Shown here: positions 24,619 through 35,242 of the stretch, one piece after another | How the letters are laid out: every line of letters begins with the position of its first letter | Numbering within the stretch: position 1 is the stretch's first letter | NCBI GenBank assembly: GCA_024195585.1 | Contig: SWBL01000020.1 | Span: 186,001-250,000, forward strand | Source of the DNA: Aureobasidium sp. EXF-3400 | Lineage: Eukaryota; Ascomycota; Dothideomycetes; Dothideales; Saccotheciaceae | Direction of reading: 5' to 3' | Length of the DNA stretch: 64,000 nucleotides | Notes under the pieces: generated by a model | The model's database searches: none | What the model saw: the letters and a program-made list of their open reading frames with translations, nothing else | Told to the model about the DNA's origin: nothing | Program-made: the position numbers and the translations under genes

Positions 24619-25303
24619 TCACGGTGACATCTTGGCTTGGGAGAAGTCCATCTCGGGATGCTGGGCCATGAATTTCTCTGGTTGCAGGTTAGCACAAGAC
24701 TGGTCTCTCCACAGCCGCATAGATTGTACACACCAAGCATGTCCTGCTTCTTCTGTTCGTCAGAAGTGGGTAGACCCATCTCCTTCTGCTTCTGGTCGTA
24801 CATCATCTTCTCGACCATGGATCTGGTATTGCCATCAAGGTCACTGAGCTTGCTGTTCTCCGGGGCAATCTTGGATGTATCGATCTTGGGAGCGTTCTTG
24901 ACGACGTGGGCCCACCATTCCATCTTGTTGACCTTGTCGAGGTGGACAGCAAGTTCCTTGCCTGAGGGCGTGGTTTCGAGGGTCCAGGTAGATTCGTCGA
25001 CATAGATGGAGTGAGGGAGGTCGCCCTAGTTGTTATCCTTTAGCAGAGTGCAGACAAGAGAGAGCGAATGAGGCATACATAGATGATGGGATCCTGGCCC
25101 TTGATTGCGACACGCAGGTGGTCCTTTGTGATCTTGATATCAAAGTCGCGTGCCTTGAGGTTTCCAGGAACCTGAGCAGTCAAGTCGACATCCTGAATGG
25201 TTTGCATCCACTTGTATGGAAGCTTGGCCTGCTCTTCGGCCTCACGGGCAGCAGTGGCCTTGTCGGCAGCTTCGCGTTCTGAGGGAGTTGGTGAAGACGA
25301 CAT
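24619..25303 (-). CDS. nudC: NUDC nuclear migration protein, CS domain
   Basis: Three exons (25079-25303, 24734-25025, 24619-24677) give 191 residues, close to the length of Aspergillus NUDC. A charged N-terminal helix ([18 protein letters not shown]) precedes the p23-like CS domain ([17 protein letters not shown] ... VDESTWTLE). The family C-terminus follows: [19 protein letters not shown], then [15 protein letters not shown]. The last exon has only 59 nt and was found by extending the conserved C-terminus across a 56-nt intron. NUDC is an Hsp90-linked cochaperone needed for dynein/LIS1-dependent nuclear movement and hyphal growth. Confidence 0.94.
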
Positions 25304-25680
25304 TTTGGTGTTGATTGAGGGGAATGTTTAACAAAGCTTCATGGATGTTTTGCGACTGCCCCGCCTGCTCATCAACGCTCGGAGGTGAAGCTTTGGCCGC
25401 CGCATGAGATGTGTCAAGGAAAAGAGCGACTGGATGCTTCTTGGAACTGTTCATCATCGAGCAACTGCCAAAGAAGTCCAGTCTCGACTTGTTCTTCTCT
25501 TGCTACATGAGTGACTAGATCATGTATCTAGAGAGAGCCATCCAACTCAGATGTCATGTCTCCGAGCATGCCATGCGATGCCCCACAAGCTGAATGAGCA
25601 ACAACCCGACATCGGCCGAAATTTCACCTGGTCTTGTTGAAGTTCGCGATGACTCTCTTTCTCCACACTCCTCAGCAACA
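25304..25680. promoter_or_regulatory. Divergent promoter region, nudC / LYS12
   Basis: A 377-nt interval between divergent start codons should carry both promoters. I see no diagnostic motif. Confidence 0.45.
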
Positions 25681-26806
<1,126 letters not shown>

Positions 26807-27087
26807 AAATATGCATGCTTGTATAGATTTTTTAGATACCAAAAAGCAATGGAACACGGAACGACATGATTACAATCCACATATCCAGATCACCGTCAGA
26901 ATGTCATAACGAGAAATCGCATAGCGGTACTCGTACCATCGTAACGTATCGCTCAAGGGGCATTCTTCACGTCACATCCACAATCCGGGGAAAATTCTCT
27001 ACGTCACTGTTAATCGACAAAGAAACATCCATCTTCCATCCTCCTCCTCTCCTAAGCACCTTCTACACAATTTTCACAAACTCCAAG

Positions 27088-28131
27088 ATGGCGGACAAAT
27101 ACATGCTCAGAGTGACCGCCGGGTCCGATTACGACGAGGCCAACCAAAAGCTGGTCCATGTCAACACCGAACAACCGCTCAGCATATCAAACTCGAAGCT
27201 CGATGCCTCGCTGACCGTCCGTATCCAAAACTATCGCGGTGAACCCGTCAACTCTCCTTCTTCATGCACCTACTTCGAAACCGATCCGCACAAGTCCGAC
27301 CTCTACAGCATTTCCTTCTCTTTCACGCCCAAGAAGGATATCAATGGTCGTGATCTGGTCTTCGGAAACGACTTTGACCACCCCATCAGGGACAAGCTGC
27401 CTCCAGGCTTTGGACAGGCAATGAAGATTGCTCAGTGGTTTATCGACCCTGGACTTTACGGCGATGCCTACGCCGACGAGCCATACCTCTACGGACCTTT
27501 CCTCAGTTCGATCAACACATTGAGAGTCGGAGAGAAGAAGGAGCCGGATGAATTGAAGGGAAGCGAGGACAAGCCCGTCGTGGTGTCTGAAGGCGCCGAT
27601 GGGGATGGTGTCGAAGCTAGAAAGAAGGCTGGCTTGCCCGACGAGGCCAACGCACGCAAGAAGCACTTCCTCAAGGAGCAGCACTTGAAGGACTTTACCT
27701 TTGAAGCGGGTAGAAACTACAGCTGCGACTTCTTCAACCCATACTTGGACTTCAACGGTATGCTGAAAAGACAGAAGAATGGAGAGTCGACATGCTGACA
27801 GATACGCAGACTTTGCACTCAAGCTTCCTGGTTTCAGCTACATTCCCGGCATCACTATCCCTATCATCAGTTACTGGGATGGTCAACCTCTGAGGTAAGC
27901 AGCTTGTCTTCGGATAGCCCATTCCTTTACTCGAAAATTTCCCTTGTGTGTGATGAGCAGAATCTGACTAACACAAGGTCTCATGCACTTAGATATGTCC
28001 TCAAGGACAGAAGCACAAACGAGGTTCTCTTCGTCATCATCTTCACACTGCTACCCCGCCATAGCGAGGGACAGAAGGACGAGTCGAAGAAGGACGACAA
28101 GTCTGGCCAGAAAGACGAAGATCTGGATTGA
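27088..28131 (+). CDS. DUF1769 / UPF0590-type protein
   Basis: Three exons (27088-27757, 27810-27894, 27993-28131) give 297 residues; all junctions keep phase (introns of 52 and 98 nt). It starts MADKYMLRVTAGSDYDEAN and contains the family blocks LTVRIQNYRG, FGNDFDHPIRDKLPPGFGQAMKIAQWFIDPGLYGD and LPGFSYIPGITIPIISYWDGQPLRYVLKD. I recognise this as the fungal DUF1769 family (S. pombe UPF0590 relatives), whose function is unknown. The C-terminus is a charged Lys/Asp/Glu tail. An upstream in-frame ATG at 26866 is disfavoured because the conserved family start is at 27088. Confidence 0.88.
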
Positions 28132-28803
28132 GATATGATCAGGATAGATTAGATTAATACACGATACCCCCGAATACATATGTGATCCACGCTCTTCTCA
28201 CATTTATAGATATTCAGAGACATAGCGTCTTGTGCACGTTGAGGGTTTCCGAGTAGCACATGTACCTAGCAAAAAAAAATTTGGTTCCAGGTTTCCAAGT
28301 TTTCGAGACAGATCATCATGTGTGACTTTCAGCCACTTGCAATTGCTGCCTTGGGGTGGCTGGGATTTTATGCAAGTCTTAGATTGCTGTTTAATTGGAC
28401 GAGGCCAGATAGGCGACATGGTCTCAAAGTGTATGTGGCAGTCACAGTGTATATGTGGTAGCAGTGTGTTGGCCGTGAAGGGCAAGATGGGCTATAAGAA
28501 CATGGTCAACTCATTCTAGGTAGCTGGGTCTTACAGGTACTTTCACGGTTTTATGCGTTTAGACTTTCAGTTGCTATCGTGACGATTTGCAGCTTTGATC
28601 ACCCGCACGTCATCTATCCCGGCGCGTCAGTGCGTGTCAAAGCAAGCGATTCATCTCGAGCGCCGCCATCCAATTCTTACCTCCACATCGATTTGCCCAG
28701 CAGTCGATCTCTTTTTGCTCAATCTTGTCGCTATTACCATTATCCTGTTGCTTCTGTCTTGTTGCATTTTTCAGCCTTGTCTTTTGGATACTCCTCGCCC
28801 ACA
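28132..28803. other. Intergenic region, DUF1769 / coiled-coil gene
   Basis: 3' flank of the DUF1769 gene and promoter/leader of the coiled-coil gene. The frame is open upstream of 28804 back to 28579, but that segment is pyrimidine-rich and looks like leader sequence. Confidence 0.4.
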
Positions 28804-31800
28804 ATGCGTACCCGCAACCAAGAAAAGGCGCCCGCGTCGCAGTCATCATCGCAACAGACTGCTGCCTCTGAAAAACGCACAAGCCGCAAGAGAAGAGCAA
28901 GCAGCTCCTCTGACGCGCCAATTCCTCAGAGCTCCCAGACTACAGTCTCATTGTCATCACAAACCAAGCGCAGAAAGAGACAAGACGCGTCTTACGACCA
29001 CCCCGAAGACCTCACTATTCTCGATGAAGAAGAGTCCATCACCACTACCACCCCTGCTCCTGCAGTCCGCCATGTCCACTTCACCGAGTCTACCTCTCAA
29101 GGTCAAAAGGCCACTTCGACACACTTGACTCCTCACATCCGCAAGACCGTCACCACCGAAAGACGTCAGACCATTTCCCCTTCCAAGTTCGAGCAGCTGT
29201 CGACACCACCTCCCAAGTCTCGCTTATCTCTACCTACCGCATTCTCCCCTTCACCCACCATCTCCAGCCTGTTCCGTCCCTTGAGTCAGGTCCTGTCGGA
29301 ACGTGTTAAGAGCCGTCTTCGCCGCAGCCGTCTGAGCGAGGAGATCAGGGAGCAAAGAGATGGCTCCGAGGCTCACCAAGAGCTGGTCCAACTGCGTGAA
29401 GAGATCGCAGAGACTGAGGACACTATCCGCACCCGTCTTCACCAGCTCGATGTCGAGAAGCAGCTGGGAGAAGATGCCGACGATCAGAAGATGGAAAACA
29501 TCCAAGCCGAGCTCGATCAACTCAATGAGGACCTCGCTGAGAAGAAGGCTCTGGAGGCCGCCATTCCCGACGTGGATTCCATTGACGCTGTTGATGTCAT
29601 CAACGAGGACATGATGGTCTTTGATAGCAGCCAGAACATCTCATACCCTAGCCTTCCTTCTTCCGGCACCGAAATCCGTACCGTTCAGAAAGTCTCCGAT
29701 GCTATTGATATCACAGACGCCCAAACCCAAGTTGCTCTGCCTGATTCCACTCAGGAAGAAGAGCGCCGTGCCTTCAAGGAGGCCATTCAGTACTGGACTG
29801 ACGAAGCATCCAATGCAAAGTCTACTCTCCAGATCCTGACCATCGAGTTGCAGTCTCTTGGCTTCCCTGGCGAGAATCCTGACGCCATCCTTGCCTCCAT
29901 CCGCGAATCCTTTGCTTCTGTTCGTGAGCGCCTCGAATCTGCCGTTCCTGGAGTTACCCCTAGCAACATCTCAGATGCCGACCTCGTCGAGCTCGTCATC
30001 CAGCACCTCGAGAGTCTTGCCAGCAAGGTTGCTGAGCAGGAGGTCTTCATCTCCGACAATGACCATCTGCGTCAGGAGCTCGTCAACGAAATCGATGGCC
30101 TTGTCGAGAGGCTGAGTCAGGCCGAGATTCGCAAACGTACCCTCGAAATTGGTTTCAACGAGCTGGATGCACAGAGCCAGAGAGATGAGCAGTTGATTGA
30201 CTCTCTTAGCAAGGAGCTGAACAAGATCGAAAAGAACCACGATATGGCTCAGACTCTGATCAGCGAAAAGAAGGCTCAGCTGGCTGAGCTTGACCGTGAA
30301 AACAAGGATCAGGACACAACCATCAAGAAGCTCGGTGAAGCTCTCGAGGGCTACAGAGCCAACGAGGCCAACCTTCATGCTCTCATCACCCGTATGGAGC
30401 AGGAGAACAATGTCAAGATCTCTGACCTTACAAAGGCCAACCAAGCTGCCGTATCTGAACTTGAGGAGCAGCTTCGTGTCGAGGGCACCAAGCGCCACAC
30501 TGCCGAAGCCGACGCTGACGACAAGCAAAACACCATCACCACGCTGGAGCGTCGTGCCGAGGAAGACGAAGCTAACATTGACACTCTCAAGCAACAACTT
30601 GTCACTCTCCAAGGTCTGCACACAGCCGAACAGCAAGCCAGAGAGGTTGCTGAGGCCGTCAACGAAGAGAACGCAACAGTCATCGCTGAGCTTGAAGATA
30701 AGATCGAGCAGGCCGAAACCGACCTGGACCAGCTTAAAGCCGACTTGGAAAACCTTCGTGCACTCGAAGAGGCAGAGCGTTGCCAGCGCGAGGCAGCCGA
30801 GGCCGACTTGGATGACCGCAACAACCAGATCACTGAATTGGAACAGAAGCTGCTGGCATCAGGAAAGCAAGCCAACGAGTTGCGTCAAAAGCTATTCGAG
30901 GTTCAGCAGCGTTCCAAGGAAGCTGTTGCAGAGCTCCAGGCCCTTGCAGAGGAGCGTGAAACCAAGCATGCTGCTGAGCTTGCTGCCTACGACGTAAAGA
31001 TACGAGATGCCAACGACGCCGCCACCTTCGCCAAGATCGAGACCAAGGCATACGAAGAACAACTCGAGATCATCACGAGGGATATGGGCAAGCAGCTTGA
31101 TGAGCGCGCTGCCAAGCTTAGGGAGTGGGCAGCCAAGCTTGATGAACTGACTGCAGAGTTGAAGGCAACAAAGAAGGAGTTGAACAACGCATTGGTGGCG
31201 CTCGATGAGCTGCAGCAGTCATCTGAGGCTCGCATCGCAGAGCTCGTTGCTGATGTTGCCGACCTGCAAGGTGTCATTGCTCAGCACGAGGCTACAATCA
31301 AGGTTCTCAATGCTGAGGCCGAGACAACCGCCCAAACCCATGCCGTAGCCATCACCGAGAGAGACGAGAAGATCGCCGATCTCAACCACGACATTTACAA
31401 CGCCCAAAACGAGATCAAGAACCTTGAGGCCGAGAAGGAATCGCTGGAACGTCGTGTCGAGGCTGAGGCCGAAGCAATGCTCGAATTGCAAGCTGATCGC
31501 GATGACCAAATCGCCGACCTCAAGAACAACATCCGCAACAAGCAAGCCGAGATCGAGAACCTTGGCCGCAAAGCTCAAGAGGTGGATCGCAGCTGGGAGC
31601 GCGTGATGAACGAGCGCAACACCGAGATCGAAGAGCTTCGTCAAACTGGATCCGAAAACACGACTACCATCGCCCGCCTTACAAAGCTCAACGCAGCACT
31701 CAAGGAGAAGTTCAGACTTTATGTTCGCGACTCCACTGCTACCGTGCAGGCCATGCATGAGGACATGGAGCAAGCTGTTCTTTCCGCATCAGCTAAGAGT

Positions 31801-31995
31801 GGTGAACTGCGTGAGGTTGGCCGTCGTGTGCTTGAGGAGGTCGAGGCCATGGACACTGTTGGCGAGATGGTCACCGTTGCCACTTCGTCATCTGCTGCCA
31901 ACCCTCGTGTTCAGCATCTCAAGCAGAGCCGTCGCAACCGTCGTCAATACGACTCTGGCATCGGCGTTGATGAGGACTCTCTCCTCGAGGAATAA
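28804..31995 (+). CDS. Long coiled-coil protein of unknown function
   Basis: An uninterrupted frame from the ATG at 28804 (context CCCACAATGCG) gives 1,063 residues. The first ~240 residues are Ser/Thr/Arg-rich and disordered with basic patches (EKRTSRKRRASSSSD; TKRRKRQDAS) that could be nuclear localisation signals. From about residue 250 to 1,000 the protein is nearly continuous heptad-like Glu/Lys/Leu/Ala sequence, predicted as a long coiled coil. The C-terminus (RRNRRQYDSGIGVDEDSLLEE) resembles short conserved motifs at the ends of some fungal nuclear or spindle proteins, but I cannot name a family. Possible roles are structural, for example at the spindle pole, nuclear envelope or septum; this is speculation. 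Confidence 0.85.
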   Translation: MRTRNQEKAPASQSSSQQTAASEKRTSRKRRASSSSDAPIPQSSQTTVSLSSQTKRRKRQDASYDHPEDLTILDEEESITTTTPAPAVRHVHFTESTSQGQKATSTHLTPHIRKTVTTERRQTISPSKFEQLSTPPPKSRLSLPTAFSPSPTISSLFRPLSQVLSERVKSRLRRSRLSEEIREQRDGSEAHQELVQLREEIAETEDTIRTRLHQLDVEKQLGEDADDQKMENIQAELDQLNEDLAEKKALEAAIPDVDSIDAVDVINEDMMVFDSSQNISYPSLPSSGTEIRTVQKVSDAIDITDAQTQVALPDSTQEEERRAFKEAIQYWTDEASNAKSTLQILTIELQSLGFPGENPDAILASIRESFASVRERLESAVPGVTPSNISDADLVELVIQHLESLASKVAEQEVFISDNDHLRQELVNEIDGLVERLSQAEIRKRTLEIGFNELDAQSQRDEQLIDSLSKELNKIEKNHDMAQTLISEKKAQLAELDRENKDQDTTIKKLGEALEGYRANEANLHALITRMEQENNVKISDLTKANQAAVSELEEQLRVEGTKRHTAEADADDKQNTITTLERRAEEDEANIDTLKQQLVTLQGLHTAEQQAREVAEAVNEENATVIAELEDKIEQAETDLDQLKADLENLRALEEAERCQREAAEADLDDRNNQITELEQKLLASGKQANELRQKLFEVQQRSKEAVAELQALAEERETKHAAELAAYDVKIRDANDAATFAKIETKAYEEQLEIITRDMGKQLDERAAKLREWAAKLDELTAELKATKKELNNALVALDELQQSSEARIAELVADVADLQGVIAQHEATIKVLNAEAETTAQTHAVAITERDEKIADLNHDIYNAQNEIKNLEAEKESLERRVEAEAEAMLELQADRDDQIADLKNNIRNKQAEIENLGRKAQEVDRSWERVMNERNTEIEELRQTGSENTTTIARLTKLNAALKEKFRLYVRDSTATVQAMHEDMEQAVLSASAKSGELREVGRRVLEEVEAMDTVGEMVTVATSSSAANPRVQHLKQSRRNRRQYDSGIGVDEDSLLEE

Positions 31996-33034
31996 GAATG
32001 AGAACGAAGGAGGATTGGAAAGAGAATGGAAAGGAACGGCCTTTGGGTTTTACGATTGCACACACCCACGATGAAATTGTTTCTCTGTTGGCATTGCGTT
32101 GTTTTGTTGAGTTGGGATTTGTTTTCTCCTTGGAAGGAACGATGGATTGAATGATGAAATCCTTGTTGATGGAGGTTTTCTACAGTTGCATGCCTCATTG
32201 TCTTTTTCTCTTTTTCTTTGGTAATTCATGAGCAAGTACGTAGTATCTTCACACATAGGTACAGAAGAATTAACCTCCAACTTCTGCATTTAATACGCTG
32301 CTTCTCTCTCTCTTGTCCAGTCTGCGGATTCCAGCAAAACATACGTCAGTCACCTTTTCCAATAAGGAAGCCACGTCTCGTCGCAATACTCAGAGCCATT
32401 GTCCTAGTCGCTCAACACCATCAGTCCTTTCTCTTACTGCCGCAAGAACGCAGCCTAAAGACCCTTGATTTCAGTGGCTCTGCCGGGTCACAAGCTCCAA
32501 TGTATGTCGCTGCCTTTTTCTGATTCTCCTCCTTGGGCAGTCTCGATCAGGTTTGAACACGCTCCCACCTGTTTTGTCGCCCTTGGCCTTACATGCTTCT
32601 TCCTCTTGCTTCTCTGGCCTTCACCACATCCTGATTCCTCCTGATTGCAGGTCATTTTTCCAACGAACGACTCATGAAGCAGCACCCTTGAGTATCCATT
32701 ACCGAACCACGATACTCTTTGACACAGATCACCAACATGTTCTACTCGAGCGATGGCATGCCAACAACACACCTACTCTGCAAGCTTAGAACAGACAATA
32801 CACCCCACAACCTCCAAGAAAAGGTTGTCGACTATGCTGCAGCGTAGTCAGGGGCCTTGCCCCGCCGTCCATCACAAGCAGCGTGTCATGAGCAATCATG
32901 TCAGTTTGCAAAAAAGGTGAGATGGTCGAGCGGTGTATCTTCAGCCATCTCTCCTCGCCCTCCCGTCGCCTCAGCTCTCACATCATCCAGAGAGCAAAAG
33001 AGCGACAGGGCAAGAAAAAAGCAAAAGAATACGT
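31996..33034. other. Intergenic region with inverted tRNA fragment
   Basis: About 1 kb between the coiled-coil gene and tRNA-Leu. The only structured element is the left arm of the tRNA inverted repeat at 32872-32934. No protein gene is supported. Confidence 0.45.
32872..32934 (+). repeat. Inverted partial copy of tRNA-Leu 5' flank and 5' end
   Basis: This 63-nt stretch is the reverse complement of 33107-33169 with 3 mismatches. It reproduces about 44 nt of the 5' flank and the first 19 nt of the tRNA-Leu gene, in the opposite orientation. Two of the three differences are C-to-T changes within the tRNA part. Homology stops within the D-arm, so no complete second tRNA is encoded. Spacer between the arms is 172 nt. 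Confidence 0.9.
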
Positions 33035-33042
33035 TGACGAGA

Positions 33043-33074
<32 letters not shown>

Positions 33075-33125
33075 CGTATTGGCAGAACCTTAAGCTGGCG
33101 CCTTAGACCGCTCGGCCATCTCGCC
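33035..33125 (-). tRNA. tRNA-Leu (AAG anticodon) with short intron
   Basis: On the minus strand the acceptor arm GGCGAGA pairs with TCTCGTC (one G-T pair), followed by discriminator A. The D-region reads TGGCCGAGCGGTCTAAGGCGCC, a type II (Leu/Ser) layout that also serves as box A. The anticodon stem CCAGC/GCTGG encloses loop TTAAGG plus an 11-nt intron (33077-33087) placed one base after the anticodon AAG (33089-33091). A long variable arm and T arm (GTGGG/CCCAC with TTCAAAT) follow. CCA is not encoded. It decodes CUU and, with inosine at the wobble position, CUC codons. Confidence 0.95.
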
Positions 33126-33169
33126 TATTTTGCAAACTGACATGATTGCTCATGACACGCTGCTTGTGA
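33107..33169 (-). repeat. Right arm of tRNA-Leu inverted repeat
   Basis: This arm contains the functional tRNA-Leu 5' end and its 5' flank. It pairs with 32872-32934 at 60 of 63 positions. Because it contains the intact tRNA it is presumed to be the ancestral copy. Confidence 0.9.
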
Positions 33170-34077
33170 CGACCAGTGACTATAGTTATTAGATAGACTG
33201 TTCGAACGACAGATTGCTGAGTATCAAGGTAAGCAGGTAGAACGACGACGTGTCATGGTCATGATAGCGACAAGGCGGAAGAAGAGTGAGTCTGCGAACG
33301 AAGTCAAGATGCACGAGCCTTCCCGTGGCTTTTCTTAGCTGTAACCACTCTGTGCAGAAAGGTGGTCATGAAACCATGGCACTCGGATTGTCTTGAATCG
33401 TCTGCCGTGAGGGAAGAGCAATTTCCACGATTATCACTCAACTACGCAAATTGGAAAGCTACAACTCCTTATGTGCGTACAGAAAGATCTAAAACATATA
33501 GCCACACGCCCTTTTGTTCGATAAATTTCTTGGGGAGCTTGTGATGCAGGATATCTGCCCAAGGATGGTTGTTGAGCGTGTCACCCTGATCATATGAATA
33601 AGATATCTCCACTGTTCGGACGTCCTTCAACGCTCAGTGGTGACCCAAGAGAGAATAGAAAGCAAATAGACCATCTCAAAGATGTACGGAAGACAGCTAG
33701 CTCTCATTACACCGCATCGTTGTCAATGAATGATGATTACAACAGATGGACAAAACCACAATCAGACAACCAAAGAGAAGAAGAATTAGCAAGTAGAATC
33801 ATTTTATTGAGCAAGCCGAGTATGCGCCAGTTGTAAAGCATTATCATAGCTAAAAGGACATTGGTCTACCAGTTCCCTTTATGATAGCGTCTTCGATGTA
33901 ACCCCATTTTAAACCGCCATGCATGAGAAAGCAACCATGAGATGCCGCCAGAAGAAATCACAGCCTTTCGATGAACGCCTCCTATATACCCGCCATGTAA
34001 CGCCGTGAAATGCGTGAACTCGCTGGTGAGAAAGACAAACGCCGCGCTGAGTGATCAGAAACATCAGGTGTGACTGT
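33126..34077. other. Intergenic region, tRNA-Leu / SDR
   Basis: About 950 nt of AT-richer sequence carrying the tRNA 5' flank and the 3' flank of the SDR gene. No gene is supported. Confidence 0.4.
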
Positions 34078-35242
34078 TTACCACAAGGTGTAACCACCGT
34101 CGATGAGGCAGTTGTTGCCAGTCATGTAGCTCGAACCAGGCGAAGCGAGGTAGACAGCAAGGTTGTTGAGGTCGTCAACAGCACCAAGGCGCTTCTGAGG
34201 AGTGTTGTCCATCCAGATGCGCTTCTGGGCGTCAAGAGCAGGAACACGGTTAAGGGCGGTGTCCATGTAGCCAGGAGAGATGGAGTTGACGCGGATGTTG
34301 TAGCGAGCCCACTCAGCAGCGAGGGACTTGGTGAGCTGAATGACAGCGGCCTTGGAGGCGTTGTAGCAGGACTGCTCCTGAGGGTAGTTGACGATGGTGC
34401 CAGACATGGAAGCGATGTTGATCATGGAGCCGCCAGTGTTGAGCTTGATCATCTGCTGGCCGACAGCCTGAGCGACGAGGAAAGTGCCAGTGATGTTGAT
34501 ATCGAGAAGGCGACGGAACTTCTCAGAGTCGTAGGTCTCGGCCTTAACGTTGGAGCTGGATCATTTCAGTATGTGTGCAGATGAGTGTGAAGGATACAGA
34601 CTTACTCGGCAATGCCAGCAGCATTGATGAGAACATCGATGTGGCCGTAGTGAACAGCGACATCGTGGACAGCCTGCTGAATGGCAGCCTGATCGCGAAC
34701 ATCGACCTTGTAAAAGCGAACATCGACACCAGTCTGGGCGGAGAGCTCGCGGGCAGACTTCTCACCCAACTCCTGCTGAACGTCGAAGATGGCAATGCCC
34801 TTGACGCCAACCTCAGAAAGGGCCTGAGCCATGTTGTAACCCAATCCGCGGCCGCCGCTATGAGTGAGTTAGCAAAGAGTGAAGTGAGGATGGAAGTGAA
34901 GAGAACTTACCCGGTAATAACAGCAACCCTGCCGCAGAGAGTGAACTTCTTCATGGTGGGAGGAAGGAGCTCAAGCAGCTCAGACTTGAGGGGCTGAGCA
35001 GCGACTTCAACATCCTGACCAGGAGGGTTGACAGGCTCGTTGGCACTGGCAGCAGGGACTGAGAGGGTCTCCTGCTCACGCTGGCCGGACTTGTTGTACG
35101 AGACGACGTTGATAGACTTCTCGTCGCCAAGAGCACGAGTCGAGGCGAAAGTGCGAATCAAGACTGGCGAGAAAGTGGGTTGAACGGTGGTGCGGCGCAT
35201 AGCACGCATAGCAGAAGTGCGGATTGCCGACACGTAGGCCAT
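34078..35242 (-). CDS. Short-chain dehydrogenase/reductase with mitochondrial-type leader
   Basis: Three exons (34911-35242, 34606-34857, 34078-34555) give 353 residues. The N-terminal ~40 residues (IRTSAMRAMRRTTVQ ... IRTFASTRA) are Arg/Ser/Thr-rich and acid-poor, suggesting mitochondrial import. The classical SDR core follows: TGGGRGLG cofactor motif across the first intron, INAAG, the Ser of NIASMSG and YNASK, then the C-terminal IDGGYTLW. The closest recognisable group is fungal D-arabinitol 2-dehydrogenase / L-sorbose-type reductases acting on polyols with NAD(P). The exact substrate is not certain. A ~65-residue linker between leader and core is unusual for simple SDRs. Confidence 0.88.

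Noticed and set aside
32918..33005. Possible second tRNA gene at the left inverted-repeat arm
   Set aside because: Only the first ~19 nt match a tRNA-Leu; no anticodon arm, T arm or 3' acceptor strand follows.
32872..33169. MITE or transposon terminal inverted repeats
   Set aside because: One arm is a functional tRNA 5' end, and no target-site duplication is seen outside the arms, so a partial tRNA duplication explains it better.
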